Positions 18,558 through 32,500 of a stretch of 49,743 bases of DNA are shown here, piece after piece; the first letter of the stretch is position 1, and every line of letters begins with the position of its first letter. The stretch comes from Plasmodiophora brassicae (lineage: Eukaryota > Endomyxa > Phytomyxea > Plasmodiophorida > Plasmodiophoridae): positions 65,001-114,743 of the forward strand of contig CM077642.1 of the NCBI GenBank assembly GCA_039704465.1. Reading direction: 5' to 3'. The position numbers were made by a program, and so were the translations under genes. Under the pieces are notes generated by a model, which saw only the letters and a list, made by a program, of their open reading frames with translations, was not told where the DNA came from and did not search any database.

Positions 18558-21497
18558 TTAATGCGATAAATTGATTGCGTCGTTTAAATATAAGCATATT
18601 AGTATTGTAAACACGTAAGCTTGTAAAAGTGCTATTCCTAATTCTAGGACAGTTACAGCAATTATTATTAATAGTGGGAACATAGCTAAAATATATCATA
18701 ATCCTCCAAAATTTATCATAGATCATGTAAAGCCAGCTATAATTTTTAACAAGGTATGGCCTGACATTATATTGGCAAAAAGTCGAATTGAAAGACTAAA
18801 TACTCTGGTGATGTAGGATATTAATTCAATTGGAACAAGAAGGGGTATAAGTAATGCACTGATACCATTTGGTAGAAAGAATCCAAAAAACTGGAATTTA
18901 TGTCGTGAAAAAGCTATTAAATTTATTCCAATAAAAAATGTAAGTGCTAAACTAAACGTTACAGAGATGTGGCTTGTAATAGTGAAAGAGTAAGAATTTT
19001 TTTATCTTCTCGCAGAACTGTACGTGAGTATTATTACTCATACAGCTCTTTTTAGATTTTATATAATTATCTTATAACAGTAACGTGAGAATACTAAGTT
19101 CAATGTTTTTGAAAAATTAACTTTTTAATTTTTGTTAAGCTTTTGCTTAATAGAGAGTACTTCTTTATTATTATTTGTGTTTATTTTTATCTTGAAATAT
19201 TTGATTATCTTTTGCATTTAAAAGCTAATGTACAATATAATGATTTTTTTAGATGATAATCAATAAGTTTTTGAATTTCTTGTATGTTATCTGTATATTT
19301 ATAGTAAACCGATAAGTTTGATGCTTGTAACGCATATCATCATATTATTTTACTAATTGGTCCATATGATATGACTATACAATTTTGTGGTTGTCCATTT
19401 GTTGAAAGTATACCTTTATTTTTCCAATTTTGTTTTATTTTTTTAATAGGCGCATATAATTTTAAATAGCTTTGTTGTTTTTGTATGGCTTTGGTTATTG
19501 AATTTTCATAGATTTTTGATAGTCAATTTTTTTTTATTAAAATGCTTTTATATGTTTTAATTTGTTCTTCTAAAATATGTGTTGTAGCTAAGATTTTTTT
19601 GGGAAGTATTTTGTTGATCGCTATTAGCGAGTTTAATATTGTTTTGGAGAAAATTGGTTTTAATGAATTGAGATTAAGGGTTTTAATTAGTGCAGTTAGG
19701 TACTCTTGTGTATGCAGAAAATTGAGATTTTTTGAATTTTTAGATATAGATTTATATAAACTAAATTTCAAATTTTTCTTGGTTTTTTTTAAATTTTGAT
19801 GCTCCGTATTATTTTTTATTCACTTTCAATATTTTGTTAATCTTGCTATATATTCTGTTGGATTATTGTTTATATGATTTTTTTTTTTATGTATGTTAAC
19901 TCCAAGAAAATTGACATAATGTTTGTTTGCTTGGGAGCATATTGGGTTGATTATCGAAATTAAGGGTAATTTATTTTTTGAAAATATTTTTATTTTATTA
20001 TATATAAATTTTACTAAGTTTAATGATCCATAAAATCCGAGTAGTAATTCGTTGTTATATCTATGAAATTGTATTTTAAAAGCGCTATGTATATTATAGC
20101 GATTTATATTTGATAAAAATTGGTCTAAAGTAAGTAAGTATGTATTACTAAGAATTGAAAAAAGATTGCTTACTTTGAAAACTGAATTGCTGATTGTATC
20201 TGCGTATTCTTTGATTAAGATATTTATAAATTGTTTATCCATGATTATTTTTTTTAGCGGTTTAAAAAGTTTTATAAAATTTATGCTAGTAATATTTACT
20301 GTTATATTTAACTTTAAAAATCATTTTATATTGTTTCATGAGTTTTTTATATTGAAAAGTATATCATGTGGTCCAAAATTTGTTTGTATTCCAAATGAGT
20401 TTTTGTGGAATTTTGGTTCTAAAATAGCTAATAAAATTATTTGTAAAGCTTTATGTTTCTTAAAAAGAAATGGTGGAGTATTTTTTTGTCACATTTCTAT
20501 GAGGATTATCAATCTAATGAAAATTTTATTTAATTTTTTGTATTTTCCTTTTTTATAGAGCTTAGTTATTCATTTATTTACAATTATGTTAATAGTTTTT
20601 GTTTTAGTATTGAAATTGTAATGAATTATTTTTTTTGGACAAAATTTAATTAATTTTATTATCTGGTTCAAATTGGGGTATATATATTTTATAAGATGTT
20701 TCATTTTTGTTTCTAAAGTTTTCTACTTATATATTTTATAATTGTGTAGAATCTCAATGCAACCTTTCGATTTTTTTGAAAAATCTATAGAAAGGCGCTA
20801 TAGTAGTTTCTCATAGTTTATCATAAAATAGTTTGTATTTTTTAAAAAAGGTTATGATTTTATCATAAAATAAATTAGAATTTTATAGTATTATTAGATT
20901 TTTTTAAAAAAATTGCTGTGTCAAAAATGCTTCTGTTTTTCTAGCAATTGTAATTATCGATTTATAGTTGTGTTAGAATTAACTTTGTAAGGTGAATAAA
21001 ATGTTATTTAATTATGCAGAGTTTATGGTAGGTTTGTTTAATCAACCTTTTAGATATTCTAAACCTGTTTCTTTAATATCTCTTGTATTTAAGATAGTTT
21101 GGTTAGTAATAACGTTAACATGTTAACAGGCAGTAGCCATTATAATTTGTGAGAATCATACTCCGAATAAGCTATAGGGTATCATCCCTAATAGGTTAGT
21201 TAATGCTATAGAAGAGAATAGAGAAAAGATTAAAGGAAAATATTGTAGGCCTGCTTGTCCTATGTTTTTTTCAATAAGATTTCGGTTAAAAATTAATAAT
21301 TCTTCGAGAATGGATTGTCAATAAGATGGAATAATTTTATTATTGTAGGTAATAATGTGAAAGGTTAGGAGTATACTTGCAAAAGTGATTATTGCAAATA
21401 TAGTAGAATTTGTAATAGTTAATTGTTGGTTAAAAATCTTAAGATTTGGAAGTAATGCAGTTATTTCGAATTGTTCTAAGGGTGAATGGTGTAGCAT
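18558..21497 (-). CDS. atp6: ATP synthase subunit a (subunit 6), two exons
   Basis: Proton-channel subunit of the Fo sector. Exon 1 about 21169-21497 and exon 2 about 18558-18984 (756 nt, 251 aa plus stop). Exon 1 begins MLHHSPLEQFEITALLP and ends NLLGMIPYS. Exon 2 starts FTITSHISVTFSLALTFFIG and contains the channel helices SIRLFANIMSGHTLLKI (with the essential Arg) and ELGIALLQAYVFTILICLYL, then LNDAINLSH. The joined LLGMIPYSFTITSH is the family consensus. TGA is Trp at several positions. It lies between rps10 and nad3 on the - strand. Confidence 0.94.
18985..21168 (-). mobile_element. atp6 group II intron (ORF-bearing, unusual 5' end)
   Basis: About 2184 nt. Domain V at 19015-19048 (complement: GAGCTGTATGAG...CGTACAGTTC). 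Domain VI stem GAG-AAG-AT/AT-CTT-A-CTC has a bulged A 7 nt from the inferred end. No GUGYG lies at the exon 1 junction; the reading after PYS is TTATTCGG. Ends are uncertain by about 3 nt. It carries a 499-aa maturase ORF. Confidence 0.85.
19205..20704 (-). CDS. Intron-encoded maturase-like reverse transcriptase (atp6 intron)
   Basis: 499 aa from ATG (complement of 20702-20704), open only with TGA as Trp. The most recognisable of the five intron proteins: NSFGIQTNFGPHDIL corresponds to SfGFRp.rs.hdAl, KWFLKLNI to the W.i..Di block, LIKEYADTISN follows, then RYNNELLLGFYGS stands where RYADDFllGf.g is expected (YNNE instead of YADD). Domain X follows: LYAPIKKIKQNWKNKGIL, NCIVISYGPISKIIWWY, LSVYYKYTDN, ending CTLAFKCKR, which equals the TLA.KhK end of domain X. 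No HNH domain. Predicted splicing maturase without RT activity. Confidence 0.88.
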
Positions 21498-21586
21498 AAT
21501 ATTTATATTTTTTAAGAGGTTGTTGGTGATACTTAAAGTAATTTTATGATGTATACGTTATATAGTGAATTAAATATATTTTTTTC

Positions 21587-21940
21587 CTAAATTTTTGTTA
21601 AGATTTTTTGTTTAAATTGTATAGTAAGTGAATGCGGTAGATTTTTTGAAGAAAAATTTAATATTTGCATTAGTTTTTGCATGTTATATGATGATATATT
21701 AGATATGTATAGTGTGTATTTATAGGTTCGTATTTCTAATTGGGTACGTGCTGTTTTATGGACATGTGGTGATTTAAGTATAGTAAATTTTTTGATATAT
21801 AAAGGTAAATAGGTTTTTGTTATTTGTAAATTTAAAATATTATTTTTTTTTAAAAGAAAAGCAAGTAAAGAAAAAAAATGTTTTATTGTGTTTGTATTTA
21901 AGCTGTTAGCAATAAATTGAATTGTGGTTTTAAATTTCAT
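21587..21940 (-). CDS. rps10: Ribosomal protein S10
   Basis: 117 aa, ATG start 8 nt after the nad2 stop, same strand. S10 is a head protein of the small subunit. The central segment LPLYIKKFTILKSPHVHKTA followed by RTQLEIRTYK matches the S10 signature lP.k..rftvlrSPhvdk.sReqfeirtHkR. The C-terminal part (residues about 88-117) is divergent. A mitochondrion-encoded rps10 is found only in some lineages. Confidence 0.93.
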   Translation of the reverse strand: MKFKTTIQFIANSLNTNTIKHFFSLLAFLLKKNNILNLQITKTYLPLYIKKFTILKSPHVHKTARTQLEIRTYKYTLYISNISSYNMQKLMQILNFSSKNLPHSLTIQFKQKILTKI

Positions 21941-21948
21941 TAGTATTA

Positions 21949-23421
21949 TTACAGTAAAATACTTAATTCGTGAGTTGGAAGTAATAAAATGTTTGTTGTT
22001 GTCAGAAATAAACTGATTAATAGTGATCCAGAAAATATTATTAATATTGCAATAGTACTATCTAAAGTATATTTTTTATAATTTAAATTTATAAATTTTT
22101 CGAAATTAATTATTTTGATTAATCGTATATAATAATAAGTACTAGTTGTACTTGTTAATATACCTAATGCAACTAGAATATAAGAATGTAAATCAATTAA
22201 GGAAAGAAAAATTTGAAACTTGATAAAGAATCCTCAAAGGGGTGGGATTCCAGCAATTGAAAATAGTAGTAGAATAAATGTGAATTTATACAATGGATGA
22301 ATTGTGTTTGGATTCAATAAGTCTGTTAAGTAGATTAAATTTTTATTTGTGTTTTTTTTAATAAGTATAAGAAGCCCAAAAAAACAGAATATTGTAGTTA
22401 CATAGATTAAAAGATAAAGAAAAAAAGAATGCAAACCGAGCATAGTTCCAGTTGAAAGTCCCATTAACATATAACCTATATGGCTTATAGAACTATAGGC
22501 TAAGAAGCGTTTTAATTTTTTTTGATATAATGTTGCGAAACTTGCAAAAATTATGGTTAAAATGGAAGATAATACAAATATTGGGTGTCATAGATTATGG
22601 AATTGTAAAAATACTGAGAATATGAGTCTGATAAAAATGCTAAAGATAGCTATTTTTGGAATTGTCGAGAAAAAAATTGTTATAGATAATGGTGCGCCTT
22701 CGTAAACGTCTGGACTTCAAATATGGAAAGGTACCGCAGTTAATTTAAGCAAAAAACTACAAAGCAGAAGAATGAATCCTAATTTTAAAAGAATTGGGGT
22801 GTTTTGAATAATAATTGTTAACTGATATAAATTGCTAAAATTAGTTGAACCTGTAAGACCATATATTAAAGAAATCCCAAAAAGCAGAAAACTAGATGAA
22901 AGGGCGCCTACTATAAAATATTTTAGACCTCCTTCTAAGGAAAATCTAGAAGTTTTTTTAGAAGCTGTTAATATATAAAAACAGAGGCTTTGTAATTCTA
23001 AACTTAGGTAAAGAATCACGAAATCATTAGCAGAAGTTAATATAAGCATTGCGCTAAGGGAAAGCATCTTTAAGATGATTGATTCAAAGTCAGTTGGGAA
23101 ATTTTGTTTTTCGGAATATTTGATTAAGCTTAAGAAAAAAATTGTGAATAAAATTATTAACAATTTTATGTTAGTTGTATAATTATTTATAACTAAATTT
23201 TCATAACAAATTGTTTTTGTTATATTTAGGTTATTAAGCATTAGAATAAATCCTAGTATTGTTGTAGTTATTACTAAAGTAATAAGATTTTTTAGTATAG
23301 ATTCAGCATTTATTTTATGCATAGTAATTTGAAATGTGCTTCAGATTAGAAGAAAAATAGTTATGCTTCCGATAAAAATTTCTGGTAAAAGAAAATATAG
23401 ATCTGTATTGAGTTGAGTCAT
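21949..23421 (-). CDS. nad2: NADH dehydrogenase subunit 2
   Basis: 490 aa, single uninterrupted exon when TGA is Trp. Antiporter-like complex I subunit with about 14 hydrophobic segments. Conserved blocks: LELQSLCFYILTA near residue 120, EGGLKYFIVGALSSSFLLFG, a KLTAVPFHIWSPDVYEGAP motif (Trp by TGA), KRFLAYSSISHIGYMLMGLS and FSIAGIPPLWGFFIKF (Trp by TGA). ATG start is the complement of 23419-23421, giving MTQLNTDLYFLLPEIFIGS. It is the only large nad gene here without an intron. It is transcribed away from nad7, with a 107-nt spacer that could hold a bidirectional promoter. Confidence 0.96.
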
Positions 23422-23528
23422 ATAAGAAAGTTTAATTTATTTAGATTTTGGGTAGATAGTTATTTAATGGGGTATTTATAATAAATGGAGGTGGTAAAGT
23501 ATTGTAATGGTAAATACATATAAATTTA

Positions 23529-26500
23529 ATGGAAAAACGATTAATTAAAAGTTTTACAATGAATTTTGGGCCACAGCATCCAGCTGCGCATTTACGGTAG
23601 TAAGGTTGGTTAATTTTATTGTTTATTTTTGTTAGCATTGTGTAATGAATTTTTTTAAGATAATATTTTTTAAAAAATTTTATATGAGAATCAATTTATA
23701 ATATATATACATGCATTCTATAACTTTAATTTTTGATTAATTTTTAATCTGATGGGTATGTTTAAGAAAAATTTTATATGTTTTTAGAAATTAGAGATTA
23801 ATGCGTGTTTTAATTATTATTAGTAAATATAATACCTAGGGAAATCTGTGATATTTTATTCGATAAAGAAGAAATTTTAAGTAATCTATACGGAAATTTT
23901 TCAGTTTTTAATATTGTTGAAGAAAATTATTTAGATATTAAGTTTTTACGACGTAGTTAGCTTGTTATTATATAAATTTTTTGATCTCTTGCAGAAAATT
24001 TGAAAAAGTAGATGATTGAAAATGTTTTAATTTTTTGAAGTAAAATTTAGATTAACAAGATAATTCAATTTAGCTTAGAGAATGGCAATTATTAAATCGG
24101 TATTAATTTAAAGATATTTTTTTATTTTTTCGATTTTAAAATTTTTCTCTTTAGGTTGAGCCGTATATTCATGGAAATTATATTTACGGTTCTTTGAAAA
24201 GGGATTTCTCTCTATTTCAGTGGAGTGTTGCGATTAGTTTTAGAATTAGATGGTGAGATTGTAAAGCGAGCTGACCCGCATATTGGATTATTACACCGGG
24301 GTACTGAAAAATTAATAGAGCATAAGCTGTATATACAAGCATTGCCATACTTTGATAGATTGGATGTATAAGGGCTTTAACTAAATAATATAATTGTATT
24401 GAGTCAGGATTTATAGTTAAATTTATTTTCGTTTTTTTTATATAGTATAAAAATTTTATCTTAAATGCAACGCACTAAATATTTAATTTTTGCTTGTATA
24501 AAGAACCTTGGTATGATTAAATAATTTTATAAACAATTAAGTTGGCTAATATGTTATATTTTTTACATTGCAGATTAAATTAGTATAATAATTTTTATGT
24601 AATAAGTATTTTATAGGATCTATATGCATTAATCAAGTTAACTTACTAATAATTTTTGAAAATGATATGAGTCCAGTATTAAATGAAATTATGGTTAAAT
24701 TATAAAATAGGTATAGTATTCTTGTTTATAAGTGGAAAGTTAATATATTAACAAGTTAAAGTTTATTTATAACCTTAATTGGTTTTATGTAAAGGATTTT
24801 TGCAGTTTATAGTGTGGTATGTAAAAAGATGTGATTTACTTTATTAAGTAAATAAGTTTACTTGTTGTAATATAAATAATATATGGTGAAAACTAGTAAA
24901 TTTAATAATTATCAAAGAGCCAAGTATTTTGTAAAAAATTTGTTTGGTTCGGAATGGGCTAAAAAATTATGCTATACATCTAATTTTGATATATAGGAAA
25001 TTCAAACAGCTACCATTACTATGTTTCTATGATGGCACAAGAACATGCATTTTCATTAGCTATTGAAAAATTGTTAGGTTGTATGATACCACGCCGTGCC
25101 CAGTATATTCGTGTTATTTTTTTAGAAATTACAAGAATTTTAAATGAGTAGGAAGCTGTTAGATTAGTATTTTATTGGCTAGTTATTGTTTAAGTAATTA
25201 GGCTTTTTAATGTATTTAAACTTAAGCCTAAACTATCGTAACTTTGTATTTCTTTTGAAAGAGAAATTTAAGTATAGTACTCCTAATTAGATAGTATTTT
25301 GTTCCAAAACAAATAAAAGGAAAGAATAACTTTTAAGTTAATATGTTTTTATTTTTTGACATATTTTTTATTGTGGGTTGGGCGGACAGTAAAATTTAAT
25401 TAATTCATGTTATATTTGTAAGTAAACTTAAAATAGGTATAGGTTTAATATTGAAAAGAAAAGTTTAAGTTTTGATTTTATTATAAATGAAAGAGGTATT
25501 TGGTACAATTTAATAAAATACAGTAAATATACAATAGTGTTTTTATTACCATTTTTGTTAGAATTTAGATTAAAAATATATAAAATCGTTTTACTTAATA
25601 GTGGTATAAATTCAGAAATTTTCACAAATCTTTATTATATGGGGATAGCGAAATTAGTGAACAATTTTTTCTATGTCCAAAAATAGTTTCTTGAGATTGC
25701 GTTTAAGGCATAGAGAGTTAGTTACTGATTGTAATTTTTTTTGTCAATTATTTTTGGAAGCACGGCAATTGCTTAGTAGTGATTTTTTTCCTACAGAAAA
25801 GTATAGTTTTAGATTAAAATTAATTAGAGAAGTTTTTAAGTTGCAAAAAAGAATTGCTCAGTTGGGAAATATAGGAAATACGAATGGAGCATTATTTTTA
25901 ATAAATAAATATGTATCTCATTTATGTGTACGACTTTTCGTCATAGGCGCGCTAAAAGGTAGCATAAGTGTTAATTTTTTATTTCATTTTAAAATTTTAG
26001 AAGTATTTGATTGCTTTTACATATTAAAATATGGTTGGTTTTTAATTGGACTTAAATCATTATATAATGTGAAAAAAATTTATTTTAAAAAAGGGAATGA
26101 TAGCGTATATAGCGTTTTACTTAGCTCTGTTTTTGACAAAATTGCACAGCGACAAATTTTGATTTTATTAGACCCATTAGTTAATGCAATTTCAAAATTT
26201 AATCGATATGGTTTAAGTCGTGAGCGGTTTTATAGACAGTTGGTAAATCACTCGGATTTTTTTTTTTTAAATAAAAATTTTATAAAATTGAGATTATTAA
26301 AATTTGAAGTTAGTAATTGATTTAGTAAAATATCACATGTATATTTGTATAATTATTTACCTTGGCCGCGTGGATATAAATATTTACTAGAGCGGTGATT
26401 GAACCCAAGCTTGGCGGTAAAGATAAGAAAAAATAATTGTAGTAAGATTTTAACACAAGGTATAATGCAGGATTTGATACTTGGTCCTATTATATTTAAT

Positions 26501-29500
26501 TTTATTTTAAATAGTTTTTTTAAATTTTTATTGTTTAAATTGAATTATAGAACAATTTTTGTGAAACATTTACGTGTGTTTATTATAGGAAGTATTATTG
26601 GGGTTATTACTGTTTCTAATTCAGTTTTGAGCCGTTTTTATTCAAATATTATTAATTATTTAAATTTTAGAAAAATTGTAAATTATGATTTTTTGAAGAT
26701 GTGTTATGTTGATTTTTTTCATGTAAGAAAATTTAATTTTTTAGGTTGACAGGCGTTTTTTACTCGTAGAGTTTGAATAAGCGTAGCATTGAGCAAAAAT
26801 TATTTGGGTTTTAGATATCCTTTGAAGAGAAGTGTTACTGGTTTACTTGAATGGCGACCTTGTTTTTATCATCGTTTGGGATTTAAGAAGGCAATTAAGT
26901 GGGAAATTTTTAAATCTCCTTATAATATACGAATTATTATATTTGTTAAAGTATATTTAATTATGCGGAATTTTGTTTGGTATTATTTATATATAGATAA
27001 TTTTATTATATACTTTATATTGTTGTGTTGTTTTGTATCTAGGTGCTTGAGGAGAAATTTAAAATATAAGATGTATTGTGGTAAGAGACGATTATTTTCT
27101 AATTTGATTTGAAAAGTGTTTTTCGGATTAGATATGGTCTTTTTTTATAAAATTTGAGGATACTGGGTGAGAATATTTTTAAAATATTAATTTGGTTAAT
27201 AAATAAGATTTTTAGTTAAGATTAGTATTAGAATTTTAACATTTAGTTTTTGATTTTTATTTTAAATTGTATGTATTTTAAAAAATTTAAAAATACAAAT
27301 TAAAAGAAGATATTAATAAAATTAAGGGGAAATAATATATTTAAGCTTTAGTTATTAAGTTAACTTTGGTTTAGATTTAAGGCGCTATATAAAGGTTTTA
27401 TTGTTTAAAATTGTTATATTTATATATTTTTAGAGATACATATTTTGAAAAATTCGGTTCATGATGAGCCTAATACGGGGCAACTCGTTTGTTTGGTTCT
27501 GAGAAGAGGAAATTTAGTACTTACTTCTATCATTTAATGGCATTAACTACTCACGCAATGGATGTGGGGGCGGTAACTCCTTTTTTATGAGGATTTGGTG
27601 TAATTTGTTTTTTCTATTTATATAATAGTTTTAATTTAGCAAAAAATATTTAAAAAATTGATTTTAGGATTTTGTGAATGCAGAGATTAGTACGAATTTT
27701 CTAATATTTATGGCTTATGATACAAATATGTATCGAAATTCAAATTATTTTTTTGTGGTTGTTATACTATAAAATATAGTATTTAATTTTACACAGGCTG
27801 TTAAAATTAATAATGAATGTGTTCACTTAGATTAAATTAGTTTATGATTAGGGCATAAAAAATTACTTAAAAATTTTAAATTAGCGGTCTAAGCTAACGT
27901 GATTAAGTATAGAAATTTGTGAATTAAAAATTACTATTAATAAGGTATTTAGGTACGAATAGCGTGTTTTTTTAATTAGATTAGGTATTATAATGTAATA
28001 TTGAATGGAGTTAATATTTCAATTATATGAAGTAAAATTTGAAATTAATAAAATTAATAAAATAATAGGTAATTATTTTAGATATTTACGATGACCTATT
28101 GGATTAGGTGTAGGTTGTTTGATTAGAAAGATAGCCATTTTTATTCAATATTTGATTCGTGTGGGTTTTATTGTAAATGATGTATTTTGTGTTAAATTGC
28201 AGAGAGAATTTTTTTGCTCGATAATCAATCGACTTCTTGTTGTAGATTACATATCGCATTTTGTTTACAGAGCATTGAAGAAAATTTTTCAATTTTTAAT
28301 TTGAGAGTGAAGATTTGAAATAATTAATAAATTTAAGCAAAATAATTTATATAACTATTTAAATAGGAACATTTCTTCAATTTTGTTTTATGAAGAGGCA
28401 GCACAAGTTCTTATTTTAAATACTACAGTATCTTGCCTAGAGGTATTTACTGTATTTGGATTATTCATTTTCCAACATATTCGAAGAGTTTGTGTAACAA
28501 TGAATTATTTAGGTCGTTTTTTGGTTCCTAAGCTGAACACTGTTAACTACTCAATTATTAAATTAAAAATTAAGTGTATTCTGAAGACATTTTTTTGTAA
28601 ACAGCTAAAAGGGCCTGCTTTAATACTTATTAAATATTTCAAATTTATTCCAAATTTATGGAAGAGCCAAATATTTTTTAAACAGTGAGAGTGTTACAAT
28701 TGAGTGTCTGCATTCAGTTTATCAAGTATGTGGAATCAGTTTTTATTTGATTTGGTGTTAGCAGATTTCGAATTTGTAATTAAAGAAAGAATTTTTAATT
28801 TTTATTATAGAAAATTTTTTGGGAGCTATCAGAATTTTAAAAGCAAATTTCAATGCGGAGTAGGTTTATTTTTTGTTAAATGTGTAGATGAAATATTGAT
28901 ATGTTGTGAAAATTATGAAGAGAAAGATTGGATAATTGGGGTATTATTTGAAATTTTAGTAGATAAACAGTTAATTATAGATTTTTTAAGTTCTAAAATT
29001 TTACTAGGTCAGCGCAATACTAATTTTCTTTATTTAGGTTTTGAGATTAGAAATCATGACGTAAGAAGTAGAAATAAGTACATTAGACTATGTTGTGTAA
29101 AATTTTGAGGTGATTTAGTGATTCTTCCATGCCAACGTTCGGTATTGGGATTGAAATCAGAGTTAAGAGGGGTGTTATCTAACGTTAACGCCTCGGTTTC
29201 TTCTATAATTTACCGCTTGAACCGTATTGTTTATCAATGAGGTATGTATTATTCATTTAGTATTTCAAGTGTTTTATGTCTCTTATTGGACAGTTTTATT
29301 CATTTTAGGGTTTGGAGATTTTTAAAACAGAAATTTTCTAAAATAGGTAAAACATATTTAGCAGAGCGATTTTTTTTTACCGGGAATCTGAAATATCAAA
29401 CAAATTTTAAGAAATGGCATTTTCATGATGTTTTATCTGAATCAACGCAGAATTTATTGTTTAATAATAAAATTTGGTTTATCTGATTAGTGTCTTTAAG

Positions 29501-32500
29501 GCAATTTTGTTCTATAAAAAGATTTTACTATATTCAATAAATATTAGAGTTATTTGTTGGAATAAAATTTTTCTATTGATTTTACATATTGTAATATGTA
29601 AAAAAAGATATAATACTTAATTTGTAGCAGCAACGCGCATAAGCTGAATACTATAAGAATAGTTTGTTCAGTTTTATAGGGAAAAGTTTTTGCAACAACG
29701 ATTTATCCTAATAAGAGCGGGAAAAGTTATTAGAATTTTATGAGCGTGTTTCGGGAGCACGGATGCATGCTAATTATATACGGCCTGGTGGTGTAAATAG
29801 GGATTTACCATTAGGATTTTTAGAAGATTTATATACATTTATTGTACAGTTTGGTTCACGAATTGATGAAATTGAAGAATTGTTAACGTATAATCGTATT
29901 TGAAAGCAGCGATTAGTTGATATTGGTATTGTATCTAAAGAATTGGCTTTAGATTGAGGATTTACTGGGGTTTTATTACGAGGATCTGGTGTAGTTTGGG
30001 ATTTAAGAAAAACGCAACCTTATGAAATTTATAATGAATTATTTTTTGATATTCCAGTTGGTAAAAATGGTGATTGTTATGATGTGTGGTGTAAGAAACG
30101 TATTATATTAGAGTAAATAGGTTAATTAATGTTTAAAGTGTCTGTAAAATGTTTAGCAACTATAATATTAAAATATTAGTGTTATAAACAATCAATTCGT
30201 AAGATTGAAATTGATATTTTTTGATTTAAAATATATATAATAAAAAATTATTAAATTGATCATATTTAATAAATGTATTGTATTACTGCATTAGTTTATT
30301 AATAAGAAATTTATTAAAGTGTTAAATAAATTTAATTAGATAAGTAGTTTAGTGTAATCGTTATGGCATACATAGTTTACAAAATTTTTATTATTACGTT
30401 ATTTTTGTAAAAGAAAAGAGAATTAATTGATTATTCAAAGTATTTAGGGAGATTTATATTAAAGACCTTTTGATTGTAAATAGGATTTTGTCTTAAGATT
30501 AATTTAGTTAAAAAAATTATCCTAGTCGATTGTAGAATATTTTAATATTAATATTAAATAAGATTAATTTTGGTAGTATAAATTGGGTTTTTATTTATTT
30601 TTTTTACGTAATTTGTATTTCTAGTAAATACTAAGAATAAAATGGTTAGTTGTATTTATTTTTAATTATTAAGGATAATTTGCCATTAGTTAGAATATTT
30701 TGCTAATAGTTTGTTACGTAGTTTACAAATTGTAAATGCCTTGTAAATTTATTGATAGTTTAGCTTAATTTGAACGCTTTTAAAAATTTTGCTGAGCACA
30801 GTTATTATATTATATTATTTTCGTAAAGCTTAATATATTGGGAAATATACGTTAAGTTTGAATTTGAAATCAATTTAAAGATTTTAAAATACCGTTATCT
30901 AGTTCGTATTGGTGAAATGCGTCAAAGTTTAAACATATTAAATCAATGTATTAATGAAATTCCGACTGGTTCAGTTAAATCAGATGATAAAAAATTGATG
31001 TCTCCAACAAGAAGTGAAATAAAACAATCAATGGAAGCTTTGATACATCATTTTAAATTATATAGTAGAGGGTTTGATGTTCCGCAGGGTGAAACATATG
31101 TTGGGGTTGAAGCGCCTAAGGGTGAATTTTTAAGTTAATATATAATTTTACATATATTTTTGCATTACTATGATTTAGTTAATAATATATTATTATAGGT
31201 TTTTATTTTTAGTAGCTTATTTTCCAATTAAGAATAAGTAAAAATCAAGTTATTGAACAATATTAAATTTGAGGTTATAGTTTATAGTGTATTTTTATTT
31301 AGGCAATATATATTGTTGTTAATAAGAAAAAAGTTTTTACAAAATTTTGTAAATAATGTATAGGTCAAAGTGATCTAATTTTTGTTCGAGAAAAAATTAT
31401 ATATCTATTTTTTTAATTAAATTCGTGGAGTTTACGTAGTTTAAAAAGTTGTTGTATATTTATTGGGCAAAAAGTACATATTAAATAGTTAGCTATATAA
31501 ATAAAATGTAAATTTTATTTAAAAGCAAAACGTATATATGTAAAAAATTATGTGATCTTATTAGTATAATAATAGAATATTGGAAATTAAAGGATTTTGT
31601 TAAAAATTTTCCAGTTATAAGAAATAACTTAAAATGTAAGTTAGATTTTAAATTTAATTAAAATTTTTATTAATTATTTTAGATGAGAAGAATGGTTAAA
31701 AAAGTTAGATAAACATTATTGTTTCATTTCTAATTGTAGTTAAACAATTATAATTATATTTTTTTAATTTTAATTTAGTTGTTAAATTATGTATAATAAG
31801 AAATGGAATTAAGCTGTATGTATTGTGAATTACATGTACAGTTTTATAAAGGGTTTTCTACTTTTTAGTATAGAAATTCTATTTTACGTGGAGTTTATTT
31901 AGTAGCTGATGGTTCAAATAAACCTTATAGATGCAAGATAAAAGCGCCAGGATTTGCGCATCTTCAAGGGTTAAATTTTATGGCTAAAGGACATATGATT
32001 GCGGACGTTGTTACTATTATTGGTACACAAGATATAGTTTTTTTATGATTTAAGTTTAGCGTTAATTTATTTTATTTTTATTAAAAAAATATTTAAAATT
32101 TTAATGAAAATATAATTGTTTAATATAGTGCATTGGAAGTATATTTAAGTAAAATTTCTGAAAAAATTTATATTTAATCGTAGATGTTTTCAAAATTTAT
32201 TATAGGATTTTAAGAAACAAATTTTATATTAATTTATTTTGTATGTAATAAAGTAAGAAGGTACTAGTGTAAAATGCTGAATCGTAATGTGGGTAGGTAT
32301 GGTATAGACTGTTTAACGTAAAAATGTAAATTTTTTAAAAAAATTTTCTACCCATAAATTCTTATGATATAGAAATATTTTTAGAGTTTTTGTGTAATAT
32401 GTAGAAAATATATAATTAAAATAGCAATAAAAAATGAAATGGAGTTTATTTCTATATTGTAATAGGCTACATTTTTTAAGTTTATGAATCGTACAGTAGA

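Noticed and set aside
19542..20558. + strand frames of 85 and 130 codons
   Set aside because: They are antisense to the atp6 intron maturase, which has clear RT and domain X motifs.
21001..21126. + strand ATG frame (MLFNYAEFMVGLFNQPF...)
   Set aside because: Short, antisense to the 5' part of the atp6 intron, with no recognisable family.
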